NCBI GenBank assembly: GCA_013334225.1
Contig: JAAXXY010000001.1
Coordinates: 155,719-219,718 of the forward strand
DNA length: 64,000 nt
Reading direction: 5' to 3'
DNA from: Chlorobiaceae bacterium
GTDB lineage: Bacteria > Bacteroidota > Chlorobiia > Chlorobiales > Chlorobiaceae
Shown here: positions 40,135-47,824 of the stretch, piece after piece
Layout of the letters: each line of letters starts with the position of its first letter
How positions within the stretch are numbered: the first letter of the stretch is position 1
Position numbers and translations under genes: made by a program
Notes under the pieces: generated by a model
The model's input: only the letters and a program-made list of their open reading frames with translations
The model's database searches: none
What the model was told of the DNA's origin: nothing

Positions 40135-41205
40135 ATGGCAAAGAGTGAACATCTACAGATACTTTTACAAGGCGTAATCTCCTGGAATAACTGGAGAGCC
40201 GAAAATCCTGAAATACGCCCGGAACTTGGCGGCGCAATGCTCTCGAAAGCCAAATTAAACGGAATAAATCTGGCTGATGCCGATCTCAGCAATGCAATCC
40301 TTGATAAAGCTCAACTCAATGACGCAAGCTTTTATCTTGCCGATTTACGTGGAGCACACTTCGAGAGTGCTGAACTTAAGAACTCGGATCTCGGCGGGTC
40401 CAACCTCACCGGTGCTCAACTCCAGGAGGCAGATATCAGATGGGCTAACATCAGCGAGGCAAATCTCAGTCAGGCGAATCTTGCAGGAGCACAACTTTCA
40501 GGATCGAATCTGTCGAAAACCAAATTTTTCGGTACAGATCTGACTGGCTGTTATGTCTATGCAATTTCCGCATGGGACCTTGAAACCGACAACAGTACAA
40601 AGCAATCAGATTTAGTAATTACGGAGCCTAACGAGTATAAGGTAACCGTCGACAACCTCGAAGTAGCGCAGTTCGTCCATCTTATGCTGAAGCACAAGAA
40701 GCTTGGAAAAGTTATTCAAACCATTTCAACAAAGGCTGTATTGATTCTCGGCAGATTTACGACGGAACGGAAGGCGATTCTGGATGCTGTGGCAGATGAA
40801 TTGCGCAGAACGAATTTTCTGCCGATCATTTTTGACTTTGAAAAGCCTGATACCAGAGACTGTACAGAGACTATTCGGACCTTGGCCAGTCTGAGCGTTT
40901 TTGTAATTGTTGATATTACAAATCCAAAATCGGTTCCTCAGGAACTGATGGCAACCGTTCCGGATTTCAAAATTCCTTTCGTTCCAATCCTGGAGAAAGG
41001 GTATGATCAGTATTCCATGTTTCCTGATTTCCAGATGTACCCGTGGGTGCTGAGGCCGGTAATATACAGCACCAGGGAGGAACTGGTAGAGAATTTCAGA
41101 ATGGTGATTCTTAACCGTGCATGGCAAAAACATATAGAACTTCAAACTCAACGGAATGCAGCATTCGCTGCCATGTCGATTGACGATATTATAAAAAGTC
41201 AATAA
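40135..41205 (+). CDS. Pentapeptide-repeat protein fused to a TIR/nucleotide-hydrolase-like domain
   Basis: A 356-residue two-domain protein. Residues about 38-145 are tandem A(D/N)LxX pentapeptides forming a right-handed beta-helix (ADADLSNAIL, GSNLTGAQL and so on). After a linker (about 150-195), residues about 200-340 form a Rossmann-like domain: VLILGRF strand, a helix, LPIIFDFEKP, TIRTLASLSVFVIVDIT, then SVPQEL with Glu270. The order strand-DIT-Glu resembles TIR and deoxyribosyltransferase-type domains, where such a Glu is catalytic. I recall cyanobacterial proteins with the same architecture, none with a proven function. It is the third gene of the accessory cluster. Confidence 0.75.
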   Translation: MAKSEHLQILLQGVISWNNWRAENPEIRPELGGAMLSKAKLNGINLADADLSNAILDKAQLNDASFYLADLRGAHFESAELKNSDLGGSNLTGAQLQEADIRWANISEANLSQANLAGAQLSGSNLSKTKFFGTDLTGCYVYAISAWDLETDNSTKQSDLVITEPNEYKVTVDNLEVAQFVHLMLKHKKLGKVIQTISTKAVLILGRFTTERKAILDAVADELRRTNFLPIIFDFEKPDTRDCTETIRTLASLSVFVIVDITNPKSVPQELMATVPDFKIPFVPILEKGYDQYSMFPDFQMYPWVLRPVIYSTREELVENFRMVILNRAWQKHIELQTQRNAAFAAMSIDDIIKSQ

Positions 41206-41343
41206 TGATATCGTGAAAGGTGGCGGGTTTTCAATTCCGCAGACTGACCAGATTAATCCAATTATTGTTATAAAATAATCAATACCTTTTTCGTTTTTCG
41301 GCTTTGATTGAATAAGATCAACATAATAAGACAAACATAATGT

Positions 41344-42231
41344 ATGAATGACGTTCATCTGATATTCATTCACGGGCTTGCAAACAAGCCTGCACAAAAT
41401 GAATTAAGGCGGATCTGGCTGAATGCACTCCGATCACCAGTCATCGGAGATGACGGTTTTGACCTGGGGGTTGCCGGCGTCAGTGATTCGTTTGTATACT
41501 GGGCGGATCTGTTTTACAATGCCCCGATATCAGCGGCACAATATGAAAGTATTTCCGATGAGGTGTCAGAAAGTCTGAAGGGTCCATCAAGTTCAATACC
41601 ATCAGATGAGTGGATTATCGCAATGCGAAAGCTCTACCCTGAAGCTGGTGAATTATATCCAGATCCACCGGTTGCACCGGAACTGCCCGGTTATGAGCGT
41701 ATACCTTTGCCGGGATTTATCAAGAAAGCAATAATGGCCGAGTACCTCCGGGAGGCTCATGACTATCTGTTCAACGTTAATGGTGTTCGTGATACCATTC
41801 GTTCTCGAGTTCTTGATTCTTTGTACGGTTACCCTAATGCAACTCGACGAATACTTGTAAGTCATAGTCAAGGGACATTCATTGCCTATGATGTTATGAC
41901 AGCTCTTGCGGAGTGCCCTCGTATCGATGGCTTCGTGACATTCGGCAGCCCTTTGGGTATCGACGAAGTTCAGGATCATCTCGTTTGGTCAAGGGACAAT
42001 GGCTTTCCAGCCAAACTGAAAGGCGATTGGATAAATGTGTTTGATCCTTTCGATTTAGTTGCAAGGCCCGATCCCTGTCTTGCAAACGATTTTCGTAAAG
42101 AAGGGGTATCCGTTGTTTTGGATGTTCAAGAGGAAAATTGGGGAACTTGGCGGCATTCGGCAACCAAATATTTAAAAGGTCCCAAACTGCGCGCACAATT
42201 GCGCCGTATGTGTGGAAGGGAGGGTGGATAA
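41344..42231 (+). CDS. Alpha/beta hydrolase, lipase/esterase-like
   Basis: A 295-residue serine hydrolase. The N-terminus has the oxyanion-type HLIFIHGLANK. The nucleophile elbow is SHSQGT with Ser175; Asp234 or Asp237 (VFDPFDLV) and His271 (WRHSATKYL) complete a plausible triad in the right order. There is no signal peptide, so it should act in the cytosol, perhaps on membrane lipids. A proline-rich insert lies around residues 95-120. The stop overlaps the ATG of the protease gene by one base (TAATG), so the two are translationally coupled, which argues for a joint function. Confidence 0.78.
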   Translation: MNDVHLIFIHGLANKPAQNELRRIWLNALRSPVIGDDGFDLGVAGVSDSFVYWADLFYNAPISAAQYESISDEVSESLKGPSSSIPSDEWIIAMRKLYPEAGELYPDPPVAPELPGYERIPLPGFIKKAIMAEYLREAHDYLFNVNGVRDTIRSRVLDSLYGYPNATRRILVSHSQGTFIAYDVMTALAECPRIDGFVTFGSPLGIDEVQDHLVWSRDNGFPAKLKGDWINVFDPFDLVARPDPCLANDFRKEGVSVVLDVQEENWGTWRHSATKYLKGPKLRAQLRRMCGREGG

Positions 42232-43748
42232 TGGAACCCGAAGTGTATTTGGATGAGCTCAAGCTTGCACTTCAAGAATATCGTTTAAACGATGTAAAAG
42301 TGCTCAATGATCAGATTGACCCCAACGCTTTTGATACAGCTCAAATTAAAAAAACGCTCAACCTGATTCGACGTAAACGCATGTTTTCCGAGCTGGAGCG
42401 GGTCTCGACAATATTTCATATGGCGGGCAAAGTTGAACCGGTGATTAAACGTCAATGGGGCCAGGCACTTCTTGACCAGAACCGTATTTCTCAGGCACTG
42501 GCAACACTCAAGTCAATGTCCGAAAAATTTTCATCGGATCCGGTCGAAGGGCCCGAGATTCGCGGGTTGATCGGTCGCGCTTACAAGCAGTTGTATGTCA
42601 ATGAGGGAGATGCAGAGAATTTGCGGGCAGGCATTTCTTCATACTTACCCGACTGGGAGGGCCGAAGTGGTGACTATCGTTGGCAGGGCATCAATCTTGT
42701 CGCCTTGCTGACAAGGGCGAAACATGATGGAGTTGATCCTGGTAAATCGCCGGATGCCCATCAGATTGCACATGAAATTCTCAATGACATTGAAGAAAGA
42801 GGTGCCTTTGGAATATGGGACTATGCTACAGCCATGGAAGCGGAGATTGCACTGGACAATAAAAAAGATGCCATCGAGTGGGCGAAGAAATATGTTCTCC
42901 ATCCAGATACAGACGCCTTTGAAATTGCCAGTACAATTCGTCAACTTAAAGAGGTCTGGAGCCTCGAGGGTAGTGATTTAGGGGAAACGCTTCTTCCTGT
43001 TCTTGAGTGTGCACTGCTCCAGCGTGAAGGCGGATCGGTCAGCCCGATCAAGTCAGGTAAGATTCATGATAAAAGCGGCTTTGAGGCAGTATGGGGCTCT
43101 GAAGCATATGTTTATTTTCAATGGATCGATACTCTTTATCGTTGCTGCAATGCCGTTGCCCGTGTTAGTGATGCGGCCAGCGGGGCACCAGAAGGAACGG
43201 GTTTTCTGGTTAATGGTTCTTGTTTAAACCCGTCATGGGGAGATGCCCCGGTGTTCCTTACAAATGCTCATGTTATCAGCATGAACCCGGCAGATGAAGC
43301 GCCATTGCACCCAGAGGACGCTCAGGCTGAATTTACTCGTTGCTCCGGAAAGCCCCGGGTTTGTTTTGGTGAATTGCTTTTCAGTTCACCTCGTTCAGAA
43401 CTGGATGTTTCAATATTGCGTGTTAATGCACCAACTGATTCGCAGACACTTGAACCGTATCCTTATCTGCCGAATGTCAGCAAAGACCCGGCCGAACCTC
43501 AGCGCATCTACGTAGTTGGCCATCCTGGAGGAACTGAACTTGCTGTTTCACTTTACGACAACAATCTTGAGGAAATCGTGGAGCAATACGTCCGGTATCG
43601 TAGCCCGACAGAAAATGGTCATTCAGGTTCACCTGTTCTTACAAGACAGCTTAAAGTTTTCGCGATTCACCATCGGGCGATCTACGAAAGACAGTTGAAT
43701 GAAGGAATCATTCTGAATGCCATCAGAGCTGCGCTGAATAATTCATGA
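42231..43748 (+). CDS. Helical-repeat (TPR-S-like) sensor fused to trypsin-like serine protease
   Basis: A 505-residue two-domain protein. The ATG at 42231 has a strong AAGGGAGGG upstream and overlaps the hydrolase stop. Residues about 1-270 are all-helical with LIGRAYKQ (near 110), GINLVALLTR (near 152) and WDYATAMEAEIAL (near 196). These motifs recur in the same order and spacing in the gene at 43905, so the domains are homologous; they resemble the TPR-S / MAP3K TRAF-binding type. Residues about 300-505 are a trypsin-fold protease: GTGFLV, TNAHVI with His347, LDVSILRV with Asp392, and GHSGSPV with Ser465. No signal peptide is present. Likely a signal-gated cytosolic protease. Confidence 0.82.
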   Translation: MEPEVYLDELKLALQEYRLNDVKVLNDQIDPNAFDTAQIKKTLNLIRRKRMFSELERVSTIFHMAGKVEPVIKRQWGQALLDQNRISQALATLKSMSEKFSSDPVEGPEIRGLIGRAYKQLYVNEGDAENLRAGISSYLPDWEGRSGDYRWQGINLVALLTRAKHDGVDPGKSPDAHQIAHEILNDIEERGAFGIWDYATAMEAEIALDNKKDAIEWAKKYVLHPDTDAFEIASTIRQLKEVWSLEGSDLGETLLPVLECALLQREGGSVSPIKSGKIHDKSGFEAVWGSEAYVYFQWIDTLYRCCNAVARVSDAASGAPEGTGFLVNGSCLNPSWGDAPVFLTNAHVISMNPADEAPLHPEDAQAEFTRCSGKPRVCFGELLFSSPRSELDVSILRVNAPTDSQTLEPYPYLPNVSKDPAEPQRIYVVGHPGGTELAVSLYDNNLEEIVEQYVRYRSPTENGHSGSPVLTRQLKVFAIHHRAIYERQLNEGIILNAIRAALNNS

Positions 43749-43904
43749 TACTCACTAAATGTTTTCCTTCAAATTGCCGAATTTTTTCATGTCAGATATC
43801 GCAGGAAAATTGAGAGAACCTGTAACCAGATTGTAACATCGGAGCTGAAAGGTGACGGGCATATCGTCATGCCATGACCGAGAATTTTTAAAAGGAGAGC
43901 AACC

Positions 43905-45314
43905 ATGAGCCAACGTCCATTATGTTTTGTCATCATGCCATTTCAGAAAAAGCAGGATCCTGCCGGTGGTCCAGACATTGATTTTGATCGTATCTACAAA
44001 AATGCTATCGAACCTGCGATCAAGGATGCAGGTATGGATCCTGTTCGTGCCGACGAAGAGCGGACCGGGGGGATAATCCATAAGCCAATGTTCGAACGGT
44101 TGTTACTCTGCGACTATGCCGTTGCTGATCTGACAACCGCGAACGCCAACGTATTTTATGAGCTTGGTGTACGCCATACGGCACGTCCACGAACGACACT
44201 GACTCTATTTGCCAGGCAGCAACGGATTCCGTTCGATGTGAATTTCCTGCGTTCCCTGCCCTACAATCTCGGAAAAGACAATGTATTTACCGATGAAGAT
44301 GCTCTTGCTTTGCAGAACTCAGTGGCTGAAAAACTGCTTGAGCTGCGCGATCAGACCATCAATGGCGCACCGGTCGACAGTCCGCTTTTTACGCTTTTGT
44401 CTGATTGGCAGCCGGGTGATATCGCCCGTCTCAAGACCGATGTGTTTCGCGACAGGGTTCGGATCAGTGAAAAATACAAGAGTGATCTGGCTGTCATTCG
44501 CGAAAAAAACAAATATGTGCAAACTCGCAAAGAGGCGCAGGAAATGTTGAAACGATTCAGGAACGAACTTGGTCCGCTTGATGCGGTCGATGCGGTTACC
44601 GTTGTTGATTTGATGCTCACCTGTCGGGCACTCAAGGATTGGGATGGCATGATAAGCCTTTTTAACGACATGCCTGAGATGCTGAAACGCCAGGTTCTTG
44701 TGCGGGAGCAATTAGGTTTTGCATATAACAGGCGAGCGGGGGAGAACAATGATTGTGCTGATCGAGTTGAAGCGTTGCGCATTCTGACAGATGTTGATAA
44801 AGAGCAAGGTCCCAGTTCGGAAACGTTGGGCTTGATCGGTCGAATTCACAAGGATAAATGGAAAGAAGCTCAGGATACAGGGGATGTTATAGGAGCTGTC
44901 GCCCACCTGGACCAAGCTATCGACGCATATCGTCGAGGTTTCATGGCAGATCAGCGAGATGCGTATCCGGGAATCAACCTGTTGACTCTGCTGGATATAA
45001 AAGGAGACAAAGAATCTTTGGATGAGAAGGACCATCTGTTGCCTGTTGTCCGTTTTGCCGTCGAACGGCGACTTTCAGGAGCAACACCGGATTACTGGGA
45101 TCACGCAACCATGCTTGAACTGGCTGTTCTCGAAAACGATTCCGGAAAAGCGATGAAATATTTAGCAAAAGCGGTTGGGGTTATTCGCGAAACCTGGGAA
45201 CCGGAAACAACAGCCGGAAATCTTGAAATGATCGAACGTTCCCGCAAAGCAAGAGCAGAAGATACTTCCTGGCTGAAGCAGATAATTGGCGAACTTATAA
45301 AGCGTTCAACGTAA
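43905..45314 (+). CDS. TIR/deoxyribosyltransferase-like domain fused to TPR-S-like repeat domain
   Basis: A 469-residue protein with a strong AAAGGAG before its ATG. Residues about 1-150 are a Rossmann-like enzyme domain: CFVIMPF, an AIEPAIKDAG helix, IIHKPMFERL, YAVADLTTANANVFYELG with Glu86 in the position of the catalytic Glu of nucleoside deoxyribosyltransferases and TIR NADases. Residues about 170-465 are helical repeats with LGLIGRIHKD (near 308), GINLLTLLD (near 355) and YWDHATMLELAVLE (near 397), matching the neighbouring protease's sensor domain. From family knowledge, the first domain may process NAD or a nucleotide and the second may sense the product. It is the last gene of the cluster, 156 bases after the protease. 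Confidence 0.82.
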   Translation: MSQRPLCFVIMPFQKKQDPAGGPDIDFDRIYKNAIEPAIKDAGMDPVRADEERTGGIIHKPMFERLLLCDYAVADLTTANANVFYELGVRHTARPRTTLTLFARQQRIPFDVNFLRSLPYNLGKDNVFTDEDALALQNSVAEKLLELRDQTINGAPVDSPLFTLLSDWQPGDIARLKTDVFRDRVRISEKYKSDLAVIREKNKYVQTRKEAQEMLKRFRNELGPLDAVDAVTVVDLMLTCRALKDWDGMISLFNDMPEMLKRQVLVREQLGFAYNRRAGENNDCADRVEALRILTDVDKEQGPSSETLGLIGRIHKDKWKEAQDTGDVIGAVAHLDQAIDAYRRGFMADQRDAYPGINLLTLLDIKGDKESLDEKDHLLPVVRFAVERRLSGATPDYWDHATMLELAVLENDSGKAMKYLAKAVGVIRETWEPETTAGNLEMIERSRKARAEDTSWLKQIIGELIKRST

Positions 45315-45510
45315 CCGGTTTTATTTCCGATCAGAAAAAATAAAATACCCTTAACAGTCCATCACTTCTGGTTTCGGAGTGAACAGAACCCTGAAAACGA
45401 TAATGATTCGTCATGGGTCAGGTAGTGAATGCCGGCGAATTCGGCTCCTCCTTTTTGTTGCCCGACTCCTTTTTTTCCATAAATTGAAAATACATAGCGC
45501 ATGAAATGAG

Positions 45511-45526
45511 TAAGACGGTCGTCTTA
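45511..45526. promoter_or_regulatory. Perfect palindrome before the efflux operon, candidate TetR-type operator
   Basis: The sequence has 7-bp perfect arms (45511-45517 with 45520-45526) around a GT centre, in an AT-rich stretch 69-84 bases before the chosen tolC-like start. Palindromes of this size and with AGAC/GTCT-type arms are common operators of TetR-family repressors of efflux pumps. No regulator gene is adjacent. Confidence 0.5.
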
Positions 45527-45594
45527 TAAATAAAATTAAAGTTTGTTTAACCGTGAATCCTGATGACAGTATTCCGCTGCGGTCTGTTCTGACG

Positions 45595-46860
45595 ATGAGA
45601 AGAAGAATCTCCCTGCTCCTTGTGATGCTGCTTATGATCTCCTTTTCCGCTATCCATGCGGAAGAGACCCTGACCTGGCAGCAGTGCATAGCGGAAACGA
45701 AGCAGGCGCATCCTGACCTCTATTCCGCTCTCGCTTCCATTCAGCAGGCTGAAGCCGATAAAAGCATTACCGGAAGTGCGCTGCTGCCCAAACTCACCTC
45801 CAGTATCAGCGCCCAACGGGAAGGTACGACAGATAACGGCGGGAGCAGCTCCTCTTCCTATTCCTATTCGCTCAATGCCCGTCAGCTTCTCTTTGACGGA
45901 CACAAAATCTCAAGCCAGGTTTCCGGCAATGAAGAGTCCATCAAGTCAGCACGGTTCAACTACAGCACTGTATCTGCAACTGTCCGGTATGCATTGCGCT
46001 CGGCTTTCGTACAGCTGCTCAAGGCACAGGACCTTGTAGGTCTGACAAAGGAGATCGCCGACAGGCGAAGCAGGAATTTCCGTCTGATCAATCTTCGCTA
46101 CAAAGGCGGCCGTGAGCATTCAGGTTCCCTTGCACAGGCACAGGCGGACCTCGAACAGGCGCAGTTCGAAGTTGCTCAGGCTGAAAGAGGCCTCTTGCTT
46201 GCCCAGTCGAAGCTTGCTTCCGCCCTGGGAAGGAACGTCCGTTCATCCTTGAGGATCAGTGCTGCCTATACTACCTCGTTCAGCTCTGAGGGAAAACCCG
46301 ATTTTGCAAACCTTGCGAGGAACAATCCGTCCTTTCAGCAGCTCGAAGCAAAAGCCAGAACGGCGCATTTCGAGCTCGATGCGGCGAAAAGCGCTTTTTA
46401 TCCTGAACTTTACCTCTCTTCATCGGCAGGCAGAAGCACTATCGACATAACCCCGTTCGATGCCTTGGACTGGAATGCCGGGCTGACCCTTTCCGTACCG
46501 ATCTATGAGGGCGGCGCCGGAAAAGCGAGGGTATCGAGGGCGAGGGCTGTTGTCAGCCAGCAGAATGCCGAGGTAAAGAGCGGGTATCTGCAGATTCTCG
46601 ATACACTCGAAGAGAGCTGGAAGAATTTTCAGGATGCCGTCCAGGCGGTCGGTGTTAAGAAAAAGTACCTGGCAGCGGCAATGGAGCGGTCGACCATAGC
46701 GAACGCTCAGTATTCGAACGGTCTCGTGTCGTTCAACGAATGGGTGATCATTGAAAACAATCTTGTCAGTGCTAAAAAAGATTATCTCAATGCCGAAGCG
46801 AATCTCTTGATTGCGGAGGCACAGTGGATCCAGGCAAAAGGAGGAGGGCTCGATGGGTAA
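45595..46860 (+). CDS. tolC: TolC-family outer membrane efflux protein
   Basis: A 421-residue outer-membrane channel subunit. ATG at 45595 gives a good signal peptide (MRRRISLLLVMLLMISFSA, cleavage after IHA near residue 22); a GTG at 45553 would add 14 non-hydrophobic residues. The mature protein has the two-fold repeat of long coiled helices typical of the family, with QAQADLEQAQFEVAQAE near the middle and AEANLLIAEAQWIQAKGG at the end. It forms an operon with an adaptor (8-base overlap) and a MacB-like transporter. Confidence 0.9.
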   Translation: MRRRISLLLVMLLMISFSAIHAEETLTWQQCIAETKQAHPDLYSALASIQQAEADKSITGSALLPKLTSSISAQREGTTDNGGSSSSSYSYSLNARQLLFDGHKISSQVSGNEESIKSARFNYSTVSATVRYALRSAFVQLLKAQDLVGLTKEIADRRSRNFRLINLRYKGGREHSGSLAQAQADLEQAQFEVAQAERGLLLAQSKLASALGRNVRSSLRISAAYTTSFSSEGKPDFANLARNNPSFQQLEAKARTAHFELDAAKSAFYPELYLSSSAGRSTIDITPFDALDWNAGLTLSVPIYEGGAGKARVSRARAVVSQQNAEVKSGYLQILDTLEESWKNFQDAVQAVGVKKKYLAAAMERSTIANAQYSNGLVSFNEWVIIENNLVSAKKDYLNAEANLLIAEAQWIQAKGGGLDG

Positions 46861-47824
46861 AGGTAAAAAAATAATAATGGGTGTGCTGGTTCTGGCCTGT
46901 ATTGCGGGAGCTGCAGCATTCTTATTTCTCAAAGGCAGCAGGAAACAGGAGAAGAAATATGACGAGATCCGGGCGACAAGAGGAACCATCAGCTCGGTTG
47001 TCTCTACAACAGGGGCTGTTGAGCCGCAGAACCGCCTCAAGATCAAGTCTTCGGTCAATGGAAGGATCGAGGAAATCCTTGTGGACGAAGGCCGGATTGT
47101 CAGAAAAGGAGATGTCCTCGCCCGGCTCAGTTCTACCGAACGTGCCGCTCTGCTCGATGCCGCCAAACTGCAGGGGAAATCGGAACTGAGCTACTGGCAG
47201 AATGTCTACAAGGAAACCGCGGTTATCGCACCCATGGCGGGACAGGTTATTGTCCGGAGCATCGATCCCGGACAGACGGTTACAACAAGCGATTCGCTTT
47301 TTGTGCTTTCCGATCGCCTCATTGTCAAGGCATATGTCGATGAAACAGATATCGGAAAGGTCAAGGTGGGTCAGAAAGCCCAGATAGGTCTCGATGCCTA
47401 TCCCGACATCAAAGTGAAGGGCGTTGTCGATCACATCTATTACGAGTCACACTTGCAGAACAATGTCAATATTTACAATGTCGATATTATTCCTGAGACC
47501 GTTCCTGACGTCTACCGATCGGGGATGAGCGCAAATATCGATATCATCGTCGAGCAGAAAGAGAACGCCCTGCTGCTGCCAACAGGCGCCGTACAGAGCA
47601 GAAAGGGCTCATCTGTTGTAATGCTGAAAAAAGAAAATCCCAAGCAGCCGGACAGTTACAGGAAAGTCCGGACCGGTATGCAGGATGGACGTAACATCGA
47701 GATTCTCGAAGGCATAGCTGAAAATACTGTTGTGCTGATGCCCGATACCATGTTTGTTCTTCCGACTAAAAATGGAGGTTCGAACCCATTCATGCCCAAA
47801 AGACCACCACCGCAGAAAAGATGA
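46853..47824 (+). CDS. macA: Periplasmic adaptor (MacA/HlyD type) with a short hairpin
   Basis: A 323-residue membrane-fusion protein linking the MacB-like pump to the TolC-like channel. An N-terminal anchor (about 6-24) is followed by lipoyl halves ([29 protein letters not shown] and, later, [19 protein letters not shown]), a beta-barrel domain and a membrane-proximal domain. Only about 30 residues separate the two lipoyl halves, so the helical hairpin is far shorter than in E. coli MacA. The ATG lies inside the tolC end, and its TGA overlaps the macB ATG (ATGA). Confidence 0.87.
   Translation: MGKGKKIIMGVLVLACIAGAAAFLFLKGSRKQEKKYDEIRATRGTISSVVSTTGAVEPQNRLKIKSSVNGRIEEILVDEGRIVRKGDVLARLSSTERAALLDAAKLQGKSELSYWQNVYKETAVIAPMAGQVIVRSIDPGQTVTTSDSLFVLSDRLIVKAYVDETDIGKVKVGQKAQIGLDAYPDIKVKGVVDHIYYESHLQNNVNIYNVDIIPETVPDVYRSGMSANIDIIVEQKENALLLPTGAVQSRKGSSVVMLKKENPKQPDSYRKVRTGMQDGRNIEILEGIAENTVVLMPDTMFVLPTKNGGSNPFMPKRPPPQKR

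Noticed and set aside
40249..40570. Periodic sequence suggestive of a tandem DNA repeat or CRISPR
   Set aside because: It is the pentapeptide-coding region; the period is 15 bases, with protein-level rather than DNA-level repetition and no spacers.
45411..45550. Basic minus-strand frame before the efflux operon that might be a relic gene
   Set aside because: No recognisable motif; it overlaps the putative promoter and operator region of the tolC-like gene.
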